A DNA stretch of 64,000 bases from Paenibacillus urinalis. GTDB taxonomy: Bacteria; Bacillota; Bacilli; Paenibacillales; Paenibacillaceae. Position 1 is the first letter of the stretch. Every line of letters begins with the position of its first letter. The position numbers and the translations under genes are program-made. The stretch lies in contig NZ_CP118108.1 of the NCBI RefSeq assembly GCF_028747985.1, positions 3,973,501 through 4,037,500 of the forward strand. The letters run 5' to 3'. The notes below the pieces were generated by a model. That model was given only the letters and a program-made list of their open reading frames with translations. It searched no databases and was not told the DNA's origin. This document shows, one piece after another, positions 62,639 through 64,000 of the stretch.

Positions 62639-63754
62639 CTATACAAATTGGAAAGGCTCTGTATTCATCTCAGATGCATGCACCTCTGTTGCATAACGGC
62701 CCTTCTCCAGCTTCTCTTTAAGCCATTTCACCGTGTTCGGCTTCATGATCTTTTCGATATTATGACCGGGGTCTATAATAGCTATCCCCGCCATCAGCGC
62801 ATCCTGAGCCGTATGATAGTCAATATCGCCTGTAACTATGACATCCGCGCCTCTAAACAGCGCATGATTCACATATCGGCTGCCGGAGCCGCCAAGCACA
62901 GCGGCCTTCTTAATCTGACGATTCAGATCGCCCACAACTCGTACTTGCTTCACTTCGAACTGCTTCTTCACGATATCCACTAGCTCCTTAAGCAGAACAG
63001 GCTCAGACAGCTTGCCGACCCGTCCCAACCCAAGTGTTCTGCCCTTCATATCCATATGGTACAGATCATAAGCCACTTCTTCATAGGGATGAGCCTTAAG
63101 CATCGCCTGCACGACTTTATTCCAAATGCTATGCGGAACAATCGTTTCAATTCTAACCTCTTCTACCCGCTCCATTTGCCCTTGCTTGCCGATAAATGGC
63201 TTCGTAGCATCACCCGGAACAAAAGTGCCATATCCGTCAATATTGAAGCTGCAATGACTGTAGTCCCCGATTGCCCCCGCACCCGCGCCTAGTATGGCAT
63301 CAAGCACCTTTTGGTGATGAGACTTTGGTACGAATACAACCAGCTTGTACAAATGATCCGTGTGCAGATCTTCTAGTGGTGCGACATCCTGTATACCAAT
63401 CGCTTCTGCCATCCAATCGTTGATGCCGCCCTCTGCTACGTCTAGGTTCGTATGACTAATATAAACGGCGATATCATGCTTGATCAGTTTCTCATACAGC
63501 TTGCCCATCGGCGAATCGGTATTCAGCGATTTGAGTGGTCTGAAGATGATGGCATGGTGTGCGATAATAAGATCTGCTTCCAAACGGATCGCTTCTTCAA
63601 CGACCTCATCTGTCACATCAAGTGCAACCAGCACTTTCTTGATTTCTTTTGCCAGCGTTCCGAGCTGAAGACCGATACGGTCATCAGGAACGGCTAGATG
63701 CTTAGGAGCAAGCTCCTCCATATAAGAGATTACGGTTTGTCCTTTTGCATACAT
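62639..63754 (-). CDS. yqfO: Nif3-like dinuclear metal center protein (YqfO)
   Basis: NIF3/DUF34 family protein with an inserted PII-like domain (about 130-230), as in B. subtilis YqfO; 371 residues. Metal ligands are in LIIAHHAIIF, SHTNLDVAEGG and GDIDYHTAQDA. Biochemical role is not settled; GTP cyclohydrolase-like and metal-chaperone roles have been suggested. The ATG at 63754 has GGAGG 7 bases upstream and overlaps the end of trmK by 25 bases. Confidence 0.94.
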   Translation of the reverse strand: MYAKGQTVISYMEELAPKHLAVPDDRIGLQLGTLAKEIKKVLVALDVTDEVVEEAIRLEADLIIAHHAIIFRPLKSLNTDSPMGKLYEKLIKHDIAVYISHTNLDVAEGGINDWMAEAIGIQDVAPLEDLHTDHLYKLVVFVPKSHHQKVLDAILGAGAGAIGDYSHCSFNIDGYGTFVPGDATKPFIGKQGQMERVEEVRIETIVPHSIWNKVVQAMLKAHPYEEVAYDLYHMDMKGRTLGLGRVGKLSEPVLLKELVDIVKKQFEVKQVRVVGDLNRQIKKAAVLGGSGSRYVNHALFRGADVIVTGDIDYHTAQDALMAGIAIIDPGHNIEKIMKPNTVKWLKEKLEKGRYATEVHASEMNTEPFQFV

Positions 63755-64000
63755 GTGAGCACCTCCTCAATTCGTTTCAATTCCTGCTGGAGCTCCTCTG
63801 CCTTCTCTTTTGCTTCAGGAAGATCAGATTTAGATAAGGAAGTCAGCACCTTTTGGATCTTATCTATTTCGAGCTCCCATTTTTTAACGAATACAGATCC
63901 ACCTTGCTCTACCAGGAATGGCCCCATCTTGAGCAGTTCGTTTGAAGTCAGCTCAATCTCATGGTCAGCTGTTCCGATCAGCTTCGGCTCATATACTTCA
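63730..64000 (-). CDS. trmK: tRNA (adenine(22)-N(1))-methyltransferase TrmK, C-terminal part
   Basis: Only the last 90 codons are in the window; the N-terminus lies beyond 64000. The visible part (LIGTADHEIELTSNELLKMGP, then VKKWELEIDKIQKVLTSL and a helical tail) and the overlap with yqfO match the C-terminal helical domain of TrmK (YqfN), which methylates A22 of tRNA. The SAM-binding domain is not visible, so the call depends partly on gene order. Confidence 0.85.
   Translation of the reverse strand, partial: EVYEPKLIGTADHEIELTSNELLKMGPFLVEQGGSVFVKKWELEIDKIQKVLTSLSKSDLPEAKEKAEELQQELKRIEEVLTCMQKDKP

Overview
The window looks like chromosomal DNA of an endospore-forming member of the Bacillales, most likely Paenibacillus or a close relative. 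This is inferred from gene content and order. The spoIIGA-sigE-sigG block and a CotD-like coat protein point to a spore former, and bshC to bacillithiol chemistry. A class A type RNase P RNA, a type 2 isoleucyl-tRNA synthetase and murA in the place where Bacillus subtilis has murB argue against Bacillus itself. Most genes lie on the minus strand.

Region 1 (1-29.3 kb, minus strand) is a long division and cell wall cluster. In transcription order it runs mraZ, rsmH, ftsL, pbp2B, spoVD, murE, murF, mraY, murD, spoVE/ftsW, murG, murA, divIB, ftsA, ftsZ, then spoIIGA, sigE, sigG, ylmC, pgeF, yggS, sepF, yggT, ylmH, divIVA and ileS with a T-box leader. It makes and flips the peptidoglycan precursor, cross-links it at the septum, assembles the Z ring, and switches the cell to sporulation. 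Control signals visible include MraZ boxes, a spoIIG-type promoter with a 21-bp spacer, a hairpin covering the sigG ribosome binding site, and a sigma-H-like promoter before divIVA.

Region 2 (29.4-43.6 kb) holds ahcY, bshC, an oligopeptide ABC transporter (oppABCDF), a DUF3397 protein, panE and an RsfA-type regulator. Compared with B. subtilis, where ylbO, panE, bshC and mraZ lie close together, ahcY and the opp operon are extra. Plus-strand genes follow for a DUF2626 protein and a secreted coiled-coil protein, then a minus-strand solute-binding protein.

Region 3 (43.7-57.7 kb) has a ylaK-lytR-ylaH-typA block, two divergent TerC genes, a thiI-nifZ pair, a lytic transglycosylase and small conserved proteins. 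Region 4 (57.9-64 kb) has a subtilisin-like protease, an IS element, a cotD-like gene, rnpB, a Nif3-like gene and the 3' end of trmK.

The most striking observation is that the two IS3-family elements (43737-45026 and 59843-61570) each sit exactly in the loop of a Rho-independent terminator hairpin, with the target duplication (TAGC and TTC) lying in the loop. Their transposases differ clearly, yet their terminal repeats are alike. This suggests a shared preference for terminator stem-loops. Other unusual points are a 41-codon ORF overlapping a terminator in the ylaK leader, three tandem 41-bp hairpin repeats before typA, and a probable CTG start codon for spoIIGA.
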